Below, piece after piece: positions 9,201 to 24,200 of a stretch of 64,000 nucleotides of DNA. The position numbers and the translations under genes were made by a program. The notes below the pieces were generated by a model. That model saw nothing but the letters and a program-made list of their open reading frames with translations, was not told the DNA's origin and searched no databases. Origin of the DNA: Patiria pectinifera (lineage: Eukaryota > Echinodermata > Asteroidea > Valvatida > Asterinidae). The DNA lies in contig CM057149.1 in the NCBI GenBank assembly GCA_029964075.1, forward strand, positions 37,592,900-37,656,899, in the 5' to 3' direction. How positions within the stretch are numbered: the stretch's first letter is position 1; each line of letters begins with the position of its first letter.

Positions 9201-12200
9201 TTAAATTCAAGGGAATGTCACAATAGTTGGGGCCATTGAGATGGTTGGGGGCGTAACATGGACTCGCAGGAATATGTACTTGGTACCGTACCTGTCGTTC
9301 ATTGTCACAACAAAAGCATCAAACTACGAGTACCCTAACAAGGTTATTTCTCGTGGTGGGGAATACCCTTAGCTTGTAATGGAGTAATTGAGTTGTAATT
9401 CATGGTAAACAAAAACTCGGTGTACTGCTTTGTAGAAATAAATGCCATGGATGCATTTTTGTTTTGAATTGTTGTTTTTGTGTACATACATGTACTTTCT
9501 GGTGCTGATAACAATGCATTCCCAATTCAGGTTGAACCAGTGTACCGCCCAATACCCTTATTTGTCAAGTAGTGCTGTGTACTGGTTATGATGTTAAGAG
9601 TCATGCAGACAAAGCATTGTCGTTAAAAAGGACTTGATCAATGATTTTGATGATCTTAAGTATACACAAACAGCATTTAAAATGGGAAGTCTGTATTTGT
9701 CGGGGTTGAGATTTGTCAGGATTTTTTCCTGATATCAGGATTTTAACAAAATCCCTGTTGAAATTTTTGAAATAGGATATAATAGATTGTGATCTATATA
9801 GTCTAAAACATGTGTATCACTTGGTTAAAAAAATCTGAAGGAGTTTTTTTGAGGGTTAAAAGACACATTTTGCCCGTAAAACCATTTGGGCAAGTATGAG
9901 AACGTGGACATATGGCTGAAAAATGGAAAATTTATTAAAATCTTTAAAATTACAAGCACCATAACCAGTACTGCCATAACCTCAAATGTGGTATCAAATT
10001 AAAGACGGCCTTTCATTTCATTGATGTGCCAGTGAGTTGGAAAATGGTTAAGTACATTATTTGTACCAAAAAAATGTATACAATTATGGATTTTAGGTAG
10101 GCATTTTGGCACTTTGTTTTTACATTCAAAATACAAGTGTTATTGTGAGTTTTTTGTTGTTAAGGAAAAGGAAAAGGTTTACATGACACCTGAAATCTCT
10201 CTTAAAATGCTTAAGGTTCATGTGCCACTGTAGACAGTTCGTTAAAACGTTGTCAAAAATAGGTGTCAAAACTAGCCGACAAAGTTGGTGTCCAAAAGAT
10301 GTGCATACACCACCCAGGTTAAAATGGCTCGGCAAGGTTTAGCTAGTTTTAAGAAATTAAACATACCAAACATTAATTTGGCGAACAGTGCCATTTTACA
10401 CCTTTGAATGCAATTTTTTTTTTAGGGGAGGGGGGCTCAGTTCTCCGTCTCTTTTGTACAAAATGTATGTCATTATAATCAGAATTTGTTTCCATTTGTT
10501 TCTTCTTTTTTCCCAGGAAAAGACAGACATTGAGGGCAGCCTGTTTGTCTTTGCAAGGTAAGTTTGGTCTATTCACAGTTTATTCACATTTTGTGCACAT
10601 TATGAAGTACCGGTACATGTACAGGTACATGTGATTTTGCATTTACATGTGTCATAAAGTGTATGGCGCCCTCTATTGAGCAGATATGCTCAATGTGACT
10701 GTCTTTTGTTTGTTTGTTTGTTTGTTTGTTTGTGTTTTTTTGTTGTTGCTTTTTTTCTATATATTTTTTTTCTTATATTTTGGTTGTTGTAGACATGGCC
10801 TGTAAGTGATACTTCACATTGTACAAAGCAATGTTCTTTTTGCACAATGATGTTATGTTCCAAAGAGTCTAAGAGTTGGCACAGAAATGTGTTAAGCACA
10901 GAAAGTATATACTTAGCATAAACAGGTTACTGCTAGAAAGTCTCGCGTTGTATACAATTGTGAGTCCTCCAATTGTTTTCTTGGCAAATTTATGCATGTA
11001 AATTTATTAGGCAAAACGTTTTGCACAGCATCTTCATTAAACTCCCTACTTAGTTTTACTAAGTAGAAGACCATGTCTGTCAAAATCCATCACTTATTCT
11101 GCATCACATAATGTTTCAGGACCAAATCCGTTGAAATCCACCAGTGGTGCTGGTGGATTTTGATGGACTTGGTACACATGGCTTATCTGCCAAAATCCCC
11201 CAAATGGGGGAGGGGGGGGGTGGATTTTGATGGAGTTGGTTAGGTTAGGGTTAAATTGGGCCAAGTTCTAATTCACACCTTGTCGATTGCAATCTAGGCA
11301 AAATGTTGTAATAAACAATGAAAAGTAAGATTTGAGGCTTTGCATGGTGGAGATACTAAATACATGTAATGAAAGGTTTGCGGAAACACCATGTGCGAAT
11401 AATTTCTCAACTAAGAGAATGGTTCTGAAAAGAACCAGAGGTATAAACTCGACGTTCCGGTCAGTTGCTCTGACCGTCTTCAGGAGAGAAAAGTCTTGTT
11501 TGGGTTCAAAGTGTCTGTTTGAAATGTCAAAGAGTTACTGCTAAGAAGCAGTGCCTAGTTCAAGCAGCTGCCAAGAAGACATACATGTAAGTGACTGTTC
11601 TGGCTAAGCGAAAGTCAGTTTGGGGGACAGTCTTAAGCTGTAGGCCTATATTGCATGATATTTTGGCCAGTAGCCTCATGTTGCTGAACTGTGGTAAGCA
11701 CATTTGTGTGCTCAGTCTCAGTTCCGTGAAATTACAGACATAACTAGACATGTGCGTAAACCAAAGAGGGCGCTTACTGACCACTTTCGAGAGCCCAATG
11801 GACGGGACACACCACATGCGAGTAGTGGTTTACGCGCGTATAGCGTGAAGTACGCACGGCTCATTTTAATCTGAATGTGTCATATGAATGTCTCTCCCAA
11901 TGGTGTCCATCACCTCTCCTGTTCTTACCATTGAGGGGGTACTTGTGCACGGAGCCCATGGCATCCTTAAATCATTTAACTTCTTCTGAACTGCGAAGTT
12001 AATTGTCCTAATAACATGGACTTAAAACAATGTGCAGTGATGTTAAGCTAATAAAACGGCTTGTCATCTCCAGTGGTTGCCATTTCAAGCCCCTTGTATA
12101 TTAACTCACTAAATAAGTTCGAGATGTACAGAACTGTCCAAGCTGTTTTTGAGTTTCATCTTTCTTTTTTTTTTTTTCTAGAGAGAAAAATTCAACTGTT

Positions 12201-15200
12201 ATTTAAATTTGAGTGATATTATCGAAGAAAAAAAAAATCAGCCCATATTTAGTTGTGGAATTATCACTCTACATATTTAGAATTATTTACAGCCTGACAA
12301 TAATTTAGTTCTCACAGGAAAGATTGGTTCTCGCCCCCTAACTGAATAGAATAATGTTGGGATCGGGAACCAGTCTACACCAAGGACGCATCTTGGCCCA
12401 ATTTCATGGCTCTGCTTAACATTAGCGAAAAATCCCTGCTCACTATAGCAGACAATTCCGTGCTTACGGTAAGGCCGAACAAAAAAAATGGTGTGTTTAC
12501 GGTAACGGCCTGAAAAAAATCCAGGTAGGTAGGTAGGGAAATAATTTTATTTTGTAATTTTTTTTTTCATTTCAGTTCTGCATGCCCATGCGTGTTCTTT
12601 CGCAATTTTTTTTTATAAAACCACTATTCAAGCATTGAAGATATTCAATCGATACATTTCAATCCAAATTAATTTGTATCGTCGGCCAGGGTTCTCCCCA
12701 GGATTTTTTCAAACATGTGGGGGAAGATTTGCTGTGATTCAACAACCCGAAAATGTTTGAACTTTAGAAGCTCTCTGGTGCATTTTAGAGCAAATCTGGG
12801 GGTCTTTATCTTAAGATTTGTCCTTGAAATTCAGAGGAGATCTTGTAGGTCACTAATATTTTTTTGTAATTACCCGGTAAAGAAAAAAAATCAAAATTGT
12901 TAACTTAACAAAAAATTAACATTTCACAACCTGTGTTTCACTGCTTCCTATAAAACTAGAAAAGTATGAATTACATTTACATGTAAGTTTCAAATTAAGA
13001 AATTAAGGTGGAGAAAAAAACAACTTTTGTTTTTGATTACATGCCTTTCAAAATAGCGTCAGTAGGTCGGAAAATTATTTCCCCGTGGGTGCTGATTAAT
13101 GGAGCATCATTCGTACTAATCATAGAGCAAGGAATCATGTTTATTTTGTGCGTGGATTATTTCCATTTGCGCCACGAAAATTATCAAGACTGGCTATCAA
13201 AAGTGATTAAAACTTGCCTCACCTAATTATAAATATATTTGAGGTCGGTGATTCCACTTTATGCTTAACATACATCACGGCCGCTGGCACCGCCAACATT
13301 CCGCCTGGCTGGCCGAACATCGCGCCGTGCTCACGGCCCACGTGGCCGAAAATCTTGCACTACTGCAGAAACACGCTACGATGTTTCGCCACATGTTCGA
13401 GCTTTGCAATCTCGTCATTTTAATGGAAAACACATACACAGAATGTAAAGATCACGTTCTGTGAATTAATTCGCAGAAATTCTCTTTCTCCAGCGATGGT
13501 TGTTTGGTAATATTTTTACGATCCAACTTCGGCCCACTACATCATCATGCTTAATGATACGAAGTATGGACCGGAGAGAGGCAGTAGTCACTGGTTCCGG
13601 TCCTTCATCATAGCATTGATTCCGTTAGCTGGCGAAGGGAACCAGTGTACCATGCTGTATGTTAGCTGGGTGCTGCAGTCGACAGAACACGTCATCGTGT
13701 GCATTTTGATCACACATGCATCGGAAAAACAGGATTTTGGTCAAGACTTTGCATGTCAAGATAAAATAATGGCGTATGTAACGATCAAATTGTGCATTTT
13801 AATGACGTGTTTGATAATTATATTGTGCGTATCAGGGGCTAAAAAATGTGATCGGCATTTTTTTGTCGGCGTATCGGGCCGGCTGCAATTCCAGCGTATC
13901 GGGCCGATACGCAGTACGCACGTTTGTACGTGGGGAGAACCTTGCCGTCCGTCGGCCAGCCAGGCGTACCGGTTCACCCTGGCCCGATGCGTTTGTGCAA
14001 AAATAATCGTACTTCGTAGTTTGAGAATTCAAGTTTTGAGATCGTCGCGATTTTCGCACGTTTAACACAGGTATGTTTGTGTCAAATCATGGTCAGATTC
14101 AAGTGTGGAAAATGGTTTTTGTTCGTGGCAAATAATTAAAAGAACTTGAAATGTTTGAAATTTGTCAATTATCAACCTTCAAAATGGCAATAAAAAGTTT
14201 GAGGTCGGCAATTTGGCCGAAAAAATTCCAGGTCGGTCGGGTTACCGTAAACACACAATTTATTTTGTTTGGCCTAATTGATTTCATGGGTTAGTGAGGA
14301 ATTTTGGCTTGTGCTCATGCGTACATCCCGTAACTAAGGATTCTGTGCTTTTTAAAACAGGGTTAGCACAAATTTTTTTTCTGCACACGTTGCGCTGTTT
14401 GCATAGAGCAAAATGAAATGCTCATTAGCTGATCATGCATTTCGGTTTTGGGCGTATCGGCTTCGATGACGCACCGGTATGGAATACAAATGCAGATATG
14501 CAAATAGCCGTACAAAATTTCAAGTTTTCCTTAGGTTTGTGCACAAGCATGGATGCGCCCATCAGGCATTACTTTGTACATCGAGTTAGCGCTCTAGTAA
14601 TTTAATATATACCTTTATGGCCCTGGTAGAGTGCAAAAGCAACTAAGAATAAAAAACGTGTTTTTTTTTCAGAGGGTTGCAGATACCTAAAAATTATTTA
14701 AAAAAATAAACATTTGTTGAAGAGCCTGGACAGTACATCTTTAAATGTCAGTCCTATATTAAATTGAAATCCAAGTTGTCTGGGGAAAAGAGAGAAAAAC
14801 CATCGCTCTGATGGTTGGTCTTATTTTCTCTTCTGATATGCCACTCCCTATAACACCTGCCCGGCTACAACCCCCGCATCAGGTAATAAAATAGAAGATG
14901 AACGGGAGGAAGGCACAAGCCATCCTGGTGAACCCACACGTACTTGAAGGTGATGCATTGTATTGACACTACATTTGGCATTGATTCACCCGTTCCTGTC
15001 TGTGTTAAACACCTGTGTTCGGAGCACCCCGCCAAATTTCTCCATCGATAGACATGCCTGCAAATATTGCAGGTGATAAAGAAATACACATATTTAAGTG
15101 GTTTATTTTGCCTTCATCTCTAAATTTGCACTGAATCCCACAAGTCCGTGTCTGTATGTTTGCACTATTCCGATGAAGTGATTTAGGATCACAGAACCTT

Positions 15201-18200
15201 GGAACTATTTTTTTTTTTTACAAAAAAACATCATAGCTAATGATGTGCACTTCACATACAACAGCCAAATGTGGTTTACAAAAATGATGAACACAAAATA
15301 AATTAGACAAAGTAATCAACATTCGACAAATTACATGTGATTAATTAAATATTCACTGAATTAAGTGGGGCAAAACGTGATGTGATTTCTGACAGAACAT
15401 CTGGAAGCCATCCTGATGAGGTTGTCCCACGGTCTGAATTGGGAGACCATTCCAAACAGGGATAGTGGCAGGCAGGAAGGATCTATCATGTTGATGCTGG
15501 GACCAGTGGCTACACCCTGTCCTTCTAGTCAGGCACTATAGTAGGCATGAGTGCCCATATTCTGGCTTCTCCCCATTTTTTTCTTTTAATAAAAGTTGAG
15601 TTAGTCGATCATCGTTAGGCCTTTAGAAACGCCACACTAAATGACAGCTACAGGTATACGAAGAGGAGAACGAAAAAGGAGCACATAATTTTTTTATTTT
15701 TTTTTAAATTTATGAAGTGCACAGATCAAGAACTTATGTTAGGTTTGAATTGGGAGGATTATACTTGTAAGTGGCAGGTATTAAGAAGGATGCTGGCAAA
15801 GAATTGCAAAGTGAAGCAGCTTTGGGGGGGGGGGGGTTGGATGACTGCATGTACATTGCAGATTTTGCTTTGGGGACAGTGGCTTATACATTGATGAGAA
15901 TGAACTGAATCCTCACAAATCTGTCAATTTCATTTTTCTTTTAAACCCAACAAATTTGGGACCCTAATCTACCAGTGTGATGGTGGCTAGGCTGTGCCAT
16001 CTTGAATCAATTAAAAACTTCAAAATGGTGGGGGGATAAAGGCCAACTGTCCATACTCTGCCTGAAAGTGAACACAAATTTGTGATGTCATTTACAGTTT
16101 CTGCGCTGCCAATTTTGCACAAGTTGAACACATTTCAACTCTGATGAATTTTGACACGAATGTTTCCTGTTGTCAAATTTGCTCAGCGTTGGCATTTGCT
16201 TGAGGTACGAACCGGCAAGAAATTGGCCGTAAGACACGTGTTGGTGTCTTGAGGATGTGTACACAGTGTGTCACGTACATGTCTGGCTAAAACTAGGAGT
16301 GGATTTTGTTTAGGTTCTAAGAATCTATGAATTGTTTCACAGTGAACACCAGATGTGACATTTGAAATTCTATTGTGCATTTTTTCTTTTACTCACTGGT
16401 CCTTTAATGTGGACAAAGCCGCTTGAAAGGTCAAAATTTGTTCAAAAGTTCGGGGAAGTCAAAATGTCAAAATGTAGCCACATTGTGATTTTTTAAATAT
16501 TTATTTGATGAGTGGGTGTGCTGGTAAAATGGCACTTGTTTAGTTTTTGTTGTTTGATCAAACAAGAAGAGGATTTACCCTCTAATGCAAACAACATTCT
16601 GTGCAAAGTTGTCCTTTCAGTCCAAATCTATCCAGTGACTGTTTTCAACAGTTAAGAGCTCCCTGCCTACATAAAGCAGGATTGACTGGCTGTGACTGTT
16701 TATGTAACTTGATACAGCTATGCTTTGACTGTAGGTGATTGATAAGACAGCCGTGCTGACAAGTTGCCTGCTTTGGTCTGTTGACTGAATTTGACTTGTC
16801 ACAGTGCTTGCTTGAAATATGATCTGACTGTTGGTGACTAGCCTGTTTAAAAGGCATGGCAGGGGAAGAGGATTGATTTGTTGGCTGTCTGTGACTGTTC
16901 AGACAGCAGGAGGGTTAAAGTAAAGCATGCATGTACAAGAATTTTGTATTTTCCCAAATATTACACATCTTGCATGTTTGTGAATGCAATAAACAATTCT
17001 TTCCCATATCTTTAGTTGTAATGTCAGGACTGATTGAAAACTGTAACTGTTAATTGGTAGAACTATTTTGTGTTACTTGATTGAGGGATATATACGCATC
17101 TCCATATGTGTTGTAATGTCTTTAATTCATGTCCAGCCTGCCAATACACTAACATCTCCTCGGTAGGAAAAAACACGCAATGGCCCCACTTCAAATAGCG
17201 TCTGCACCGTTCTGCAAAGTCATATTTCAATTTCCATGGAAAAAAAACCATATATTAATTATGAAAGGTACATGTGACGGTATTGATTTGCGAAACCACA
17301 ATTCTATCCGCTCGGTAATAGCGAGTCGCGTTCTAAGTAGTTACAAGATTACGGGGGATAGTGCATTTCAGCAGAGGCCATTTACATTAGTCATTCCCGG
17401 CGTAGACACGTAACCTAAACCCCGCGATGTTTGCACGGACTGGTCCGTGCATCGACTGACGATATATGATCAGGTGGCATTCAATTGATACATTAGGGTA
17501 AAAGAGCACGTCCTTTTTTTTCCTTTCTTTTTCTGTTGGCGTCCCTCTTTAGACAATGTCGAACCGAGTCCCCCAGATATCTATCTTAATGCCACGGCCC
17601 CGGCCCGAGCGGGGCTTGACGTGAGTGGAACAAGGAGCTCGTGGGTAGAGAGGAATCTCGTCAGAGCCACGCAACAACTCAAATTTCCTTTGATGACTCT
17701 GGCTGACATTCACTGACCTCTGAGTATCGGAAAACAGGCTTCTGTCTGTTTGGCGACATTTTGCGCTCTTGGTCGTAAACACCTTGGTTATGTCATCTGT
17801 GGCTAAATTTGTTCCCAAAATGGCCATTTAAAAGTTTAATGTTCATTAATAAGAATCTACAGGAGATTGCTCAAATTCAACATTTAAAAAAAACAATTGG
17901 TTGAGTAAGATTTGAGGCTTTGCATGGTGGAGATACTAAATAATGAAAGGTTTGCGGAAACACCATGTGCGAATAATTTCTCAACTAAGAGAATGGTTCT
18001 GAAAAGAACAAGAGGTATAAACTCGAAATTCCGGTCAGTATGCTCTGATCGTCTTCAGGAGATTGGTTGTAATAGTTACAAGCTTAGTTAATATTTGGAA
18101 CAAACCATTGATATCACAGTGAGAGCGGGAATAGTCTAAATCAAAATTATAATATCTGTCCTGAAAATATAAAAACTTGCACATTTGTTGCATGTTATAA

Positions 18201-21200
18201 ATGTTCTGTTTACTTTTTTTTTAATCATGTATTTTCATCAGCATATTTTATGAACAAGTTATGAATTACAATAATTAAAAATTTCCCTGAAAACCCACAG
18301 ACATCCTGAGATGGTCCAGCATTGTTATCTTGATTGGAATCATATTCTTTTACCGGTCGATTGATAACCAATCCATCATTTCTTTCATTTCAAACAAGAG
18401 CAAATTTATCCTGAAAATCCCCCGGACAACCGTTGGTGTGTTCCTGATTGAATAGCCCTCAACATACTTGCATAAATTACTGATGTTGACTCTCAAGGCC
18501 CGATCAATTGTCCAAACAATTAGTATTTCAATTCCGAGGAGCAGTCATTTCATATCCATATTACCAGCTGGCTCGAGTAGACAGCTAGGATGTGGGTGTG
18601 TGTGGTTATTGGCTTGCGCCGACATATTACTCATGTCATAGCAAGATTGGGATATTGCCCAATAGACGTGGATTGACTCATCCTGGAACTGCATGGGATC
18701 GATTCCATATTCGGAATCGAAATCAGAATCTTGATTGTGGGATGTTGCCCACTGGACTTTAGGCGTGGGATGACTCCATTCTGGAATTCGGAATCGAAAT
18801 TGTGAATTCCCATTTTTGGGAATTGACTTCCTATAATAGTCAATGCCATTTCCCCGAGATGTTCAATTTGGACAATTCAAGGCAAAAGTTCTTCGGTAAA
18901 TTGTCTTATTTTTGGAGAGTGGTTACACGTTTTTAATAATGACCTTTGATGAACAGTTTACCAGCTGTTATTGGTCATTAAGGAGGTTTTGATCCATTTA
19001 AAAAAAAAAGAAGTATTTACTGAGTGAATTCGAAGTTGTTCCCAAACAGAATCATGACTCCTGGACAGAATCGGAATTTATTCTAAAATGGTGGAGTTGC
19101 CCAAGAATATTGAAGTTTGGCTACTGAATTGTGGGAAACAATTGATTTCACGTGATCAGGGAACTGTCAATGTATAGATGTTCAGTAGAACCTCACTAAA
19201 GCAAACATGGTGTGGTCCTCACAAGAATGTTAAGTAGAGTGGTCCTATGTTATAGCTATAAGGGTCTTTCTTGCTATTGTCCCTGTCCATGTTACGTCTG
19301 ACATGTACCTTATAATTTATAATTCTGATGCTCATCCTCCAGGAGTGATGGTGAATATATCTAACTATCTACCCAACAAAGAAAAAGTAGTTTGAAGTCA
19401 TTCTTAATGATACTTACATGGCAAGTTACAAAAGTACCAAGGTAACAGGGACAGGAAAAATGCCACACTTTGGACCCTAAATTTATAGAATGACCCATCG
19501 CTGCCATATGGATGTTCGGTTTAGCACAGTGTTTTGTATTGTGATGATCATTGTAATGGCATGTTTGTATAAGTTGCAGTTAGCTTCATTGTATCCATTT
19601 TATTGTTTGAATTACTTTTTATTTTGTTGTTCCACTTTTTGTATCACTTTTTACTTTGTTTGTTCAATTGTTTTCCTTTTTATTTCCTTGCATATGCCCC
19701 CCCTCCCTTATGCTTCATAATATTTGATTGATCGCTTGCGTGCAAAGATACTTAATAATCCACACGTATACTTCACTCCTTAACTTCTGCGTTGTTGTGT
19801 TGCTCATGAAGACGTTATTCTTGCTTCGTCATTCAATTAAATTCCCTTCTTTGTTCCTTTCATCTCCCCCCCCCCCGCTTCGTAATCCGCATGTTTCCAT
19901 GCTTCATTGATTGTTCTCATGCTTGATTGAAGCATTGTTTCGTTCTCGCTTGCTGTAAGTATTCGCCGAGAATTTATCACGCAGTAACTGTGTATCCATT
20001 TGACTCGATAAAATTCAAATGAAACGAATATTTTTTTCCCTAAGGATTAAATAAAGCTGGAAGCGACACACACCAGGGTATTTTATAGTAATTTATGCCG
20101 AATTGGAATCGATATCCATGTACTTTCATATTGCTACTTTCAAACCCGCTGACATTTAGGCTTGGACTGTATTTCAATAATACCCTGTAGTGACAATATT
20201 TGTTTGTTACCGAATGATGTCAGAATACCCAAAGGCTAACAGCCTTGGTGTGGAATTACATTTATACCGGTAGCCCAATTTTCCCTCTTAATTAAAATGG
20301 AGTAGAATGTGTGCATAAGCCCTTGAAAACAAAGGAAACTGAACAATACCGAATGATGTCAGAATACCCAAAGGCTAACAGTCTTGGTGTGGAATTACAT
20401 TTGTAGCCAATTTTCCCTCTTAATTAAAATGGAGTAGAATGTGTGCATAAGCCCTTGAAAACAGAGGAAACTGAAATAATGGATAATTGATTAAATTCCT
20501 TGTGGTTGTATCTAGGTTCGTGGTTGTACTTACTAGCAATCCAGCTAGGCATTTAAAGTTATAGGCCAGTGGCCTCGGTCCAGAATTTTGGCCACCGGTA
20601 TCAAATGAGGGAAATAATCATCATAGCGATTTTTGGCAAGGGGTACACCTCCAGAGTTGGGAAATATGTGATAGCATTGCAGCGGTGGCAGCTTTTTGGG
20701 TGTTATCACCCTTTTTTCAAAATGTCCATCAAAATGCTTGTTACCACTCTAGGGGCGGTATGCCTTGCTCATGCGCACTATAATAATTTATGCCCTGATT
20801 TGATACTGACCAAACCCCCAGGCTAATGGCCTATATTAGTTCTGACCATGCTGCCTGTTAACAGTTTCCCTATTACCGTGGGTATTGTATTTTGATGATA
20901 TAATATTTTGTCAGAAAAGTACCTGCTAATACTCAAAACCACGATATCTTTGTGACGCATACTACATGTGGACTCTCAAAATCCAGTACAGCACAAGCCA
21001 ACCGACGTTCTCAAAAATTGACCTGAACTTGACAAAACAAGAGGAAGGAAACATGGCCATCAGAAACACCTGCGAAGGAGGAAATGTTGACGTTCAATTC
21101 ATTACTGCACTTTGTGTTGTTGCTTGCGGGTGCGTTAACCCGACCGTTAATATCGCTAATCGTGTTTTCACTTAATAGTCAACTTGATGTATAAGCTAAG

Positions 21201-24200
21201 GTTTATTTCTTCAAAGATGCCTTGCTGTGTGTACAAATACCGGTATGTATGTGTGATCTTGACTTTCTACAAAAAATTTTTAATTTTTTTTATTTTTGTA
21301 AAAATATTTTATGTGAATGATCCGCAGTTATGAATTTCAAGTTTGGTCACATAATGAGATGTTTTTTAGTTGGAAAAATATAGCCAGATTATGACAAAGT
21401 ATATTACTTATGGACACAAGGCGCATGATTGACATTCATGATAGGAGATGATGAGGTACAAGACTCTTTTCCAGCACTTTCACTGTGAATGAACTCGCAC
21501 CTCGGATGACATGTTTATTGATTCAAATCTATAACTCATTTGTCTTATCTTGGTTGGACGTCATGCATTCGGCCCCCCATGCCCGCGATATATGGATTGA
21601 CAAATGAAAGAATAAACAGTCCACTGTGCAGAGGAAATGTCGACATTCTGATGAGATTTCTGCGTTTACACTGTGACGTCCTTTGGGTCCGTAGCCCCGC
21701 GTGCTTTGATGCAGGGTCCACTATTAATAACTTCGGGGACATGCTTAAATATCTTCTAATGGACTCTCAATTTCTGGCCGAATTTGCAAAGGGGGAAATG
21801 TTGACTCTATGGCCGGCTGCTGTCTGCGAACAACATGCCTGTGTATTGTGTACTGTACATGCCTCTGCCTTCGAGAAATTTTAATGAAAAATTCTTGTGT
21901 TGACTAGATAAATACAAATTGAAATATCGGTCAGGGGTATTTACCTTCTAATGACTTCATTCTTGTTTAAGTGATATTTAAGAGACGAACTGCGACTAGT
22001 CTGATGTACGAAACAGAAATCTGATATCGCATGTCAGTATTTTAATTAACGGCAACCCGGTGGCGTCAAACGCCATGCCCTGTCCCGAAATCCTGAGGGT
22101 GCGTTTCCCCTTCTGTCTCGCTCCACTCAGCCTCCCTGTCACCTCGTCAGATTGTCCGCTAATTACAGCACTACTCTGACCGGTTCTCAGTGCCGCGGTA
22201 ACCGGTAACCTCCGTCAGTGCAATTTCACAGACTTGCCACGCTCTTTAGTCGTGCCCCCTCGCTGTCACCTGTACTATCCGATTAAATCTCACATCGTTT
22301 TGCAAATGACGCCGTGATTTTTAACGCATGGTGTTGCTACCTGTTTTCAAGTGCGGCACTTCGGGACTCTCATGGGTTAAATTGGAGTGAAGAAGGAAAG
22401 GAAGAATTGTAAATTGTGAAGACTTGAAGACTTGAAGCACCAAATGAAATCTTCTTGTGTTTTTTCTTATATAATTTGTTATGTTTGTGTGAGAGGAGGG
22501 TAGTGGTTAATAATCATGTTATTTTAATACAAATGTACAGATCTATGTTTGAACCAGAAAACATTGACTGAAAGATAAATAATTTGCTGAATAATAATAA
22601 CGGGTTTTTATAATAGCACTTTTAACTATGATCAAAGCGCTTTAGATTATTATTACCCCTGATCATTGGGCCAATTAAACATTCCAATTTCAAATACCAT
22701 CTCAGCTCCCTGGGGAGTATACAGCTCGATGCAGCCTGTTAGGTGCAAGGAAGCTAATTCAATCACAATAACCATCTCTGCCCTCACAGGTACCCATTTA
22801 CTCCTGGGTGGAGAGAAGCAATGAGTGACAAAGTGCCTTGTCCAAGGGCACACGCACCGTAGCCGCAGGAAGGGCTCGAACACACAACCTGCAGCTTTAC
22901 CCTACCCGCAGACCACGAATCCAATGCCCTTAACCACGAGGCCACAGCACTGAAGATAAATTAGTATGTTTTAGATAAAGCCGTATAATCTGTGCTCTTC
23001 TGTAAGAAAATTGTCGTGAGGGATTTCTTCTTGCTTGTCAGTCAGTCAAACCAGTCAGTCAGTCGTTTACTCACTCACTCACTCACTCCCCCAGAGGAAA
23101 ATGGGCTGGCCCTTTATCCAGCCAAAAATTGCAATAAAAGAAACAGAAGACATTTTGCTTGAGCTGAAATAAATTATAAACAATTTGAAAATTGGACTGT
23201 GAAAGAAGAAACTTGAGGAATACTTTCTCGGTGCACTGCCTTATTTTGATGATGCAAGAATCATTTTTTTCGTCCTCCCTTTGCCTCCTTGAGGTATTAT
23301 AAAAGGAATCCGAGAGACTCCCTTGCTGTGGGGATTGTCATCCATCTTGGCACGGGTTCTGAGGTCATCCCAACATATAACATGACAATCATAGCAACCC
23401 ATGGAAGGCTTGCGATGGAATAATATCAGTCAGGCTTCTTTAGTCAACCCTTCACACATCCCAGTGTTTATCCAGTTGCTCCGAGTGTTGGACTTGTCTG
23501 GCTTTTATTTTGTACATTTCTCACGCGATTTTAATTTTTTTTTACACATTTCTCACGCCTTTGCAATTTCTTCCCAGAGGCTGAATGATACTTCATAAAC
23601 TGATAATTAGATGGATATATTGAGAAGCACATGTGTAGAAAGCACAAAATTATTTGGAATTGAGCAATGCAAAAAGAGTGTTTTGGGAAAACCTGGCATA
23701 TTTCCATCTTGAAACAAATTTTAGTCGTCTTTCATTAAAACAGATTTTACCATAGTAAGCTCTGTATAAAGAGTAGCATTTCACTGTTCCATCTTTTGCA
23801 AATTCCCAGAATTTTTTTTCCAAATTTACTTAAAGTTTTTACATACAAAGGTACATGTACTCTGATGAAAATGAATGTCAGAATATTTAAAACATCCCAT
23901 GGCAATTTACTAGTAGAGATATTTATTTAAAAGTGGATCGCAAACATACACGAGACTCTAAATACTGGGCTTTCCTGCATGTGCTGAATATTATGGACAT
24001 GTCAGTTTCAAATTCATTGTGATCGTTACTCTTCTCTTGCTTTATGGTTTTCAACTAGATCAGATTCGGTAAAGCATCGGTGAATTTCTGAATACTTAGG
24101 GGGTAAGAATGCAAAAAATCTGTGGCTTAAATTCATTGAAAAGGCAATATTTATGAAGCTTTCATGGTGAGAAATGAAAGTTGACTAACAACTCACTGCG

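Larger units (their letters stand above)
6222..10516 (+). other. DCP1: DCP1 intron 1
   Basis: A 4.3-kb intron. Besides the elements listed separately (foldback MITE, LINE fragment, 8-bp-TSD MITE, diverged duplication, small hairpin) it holds a GCATT run at 6288-6313 and AT-rich sequence. I see no nested gene. Confidence 0.8.

Noticed and set aside
13547..14065. 172-codon frame within the 12473-14275 element, considered as transposase
   Set aside because: No DDE, zinc-finger or Myb-type pattern is visible and the composition shifts along the frame; probably chance.
21540..21884. 114-codon plus-strand frame in DCP1 intron 2
   Set aside because: No recognised motif and no convincing splice sites at its edges; the length is not exceptional for this amount of DNA.
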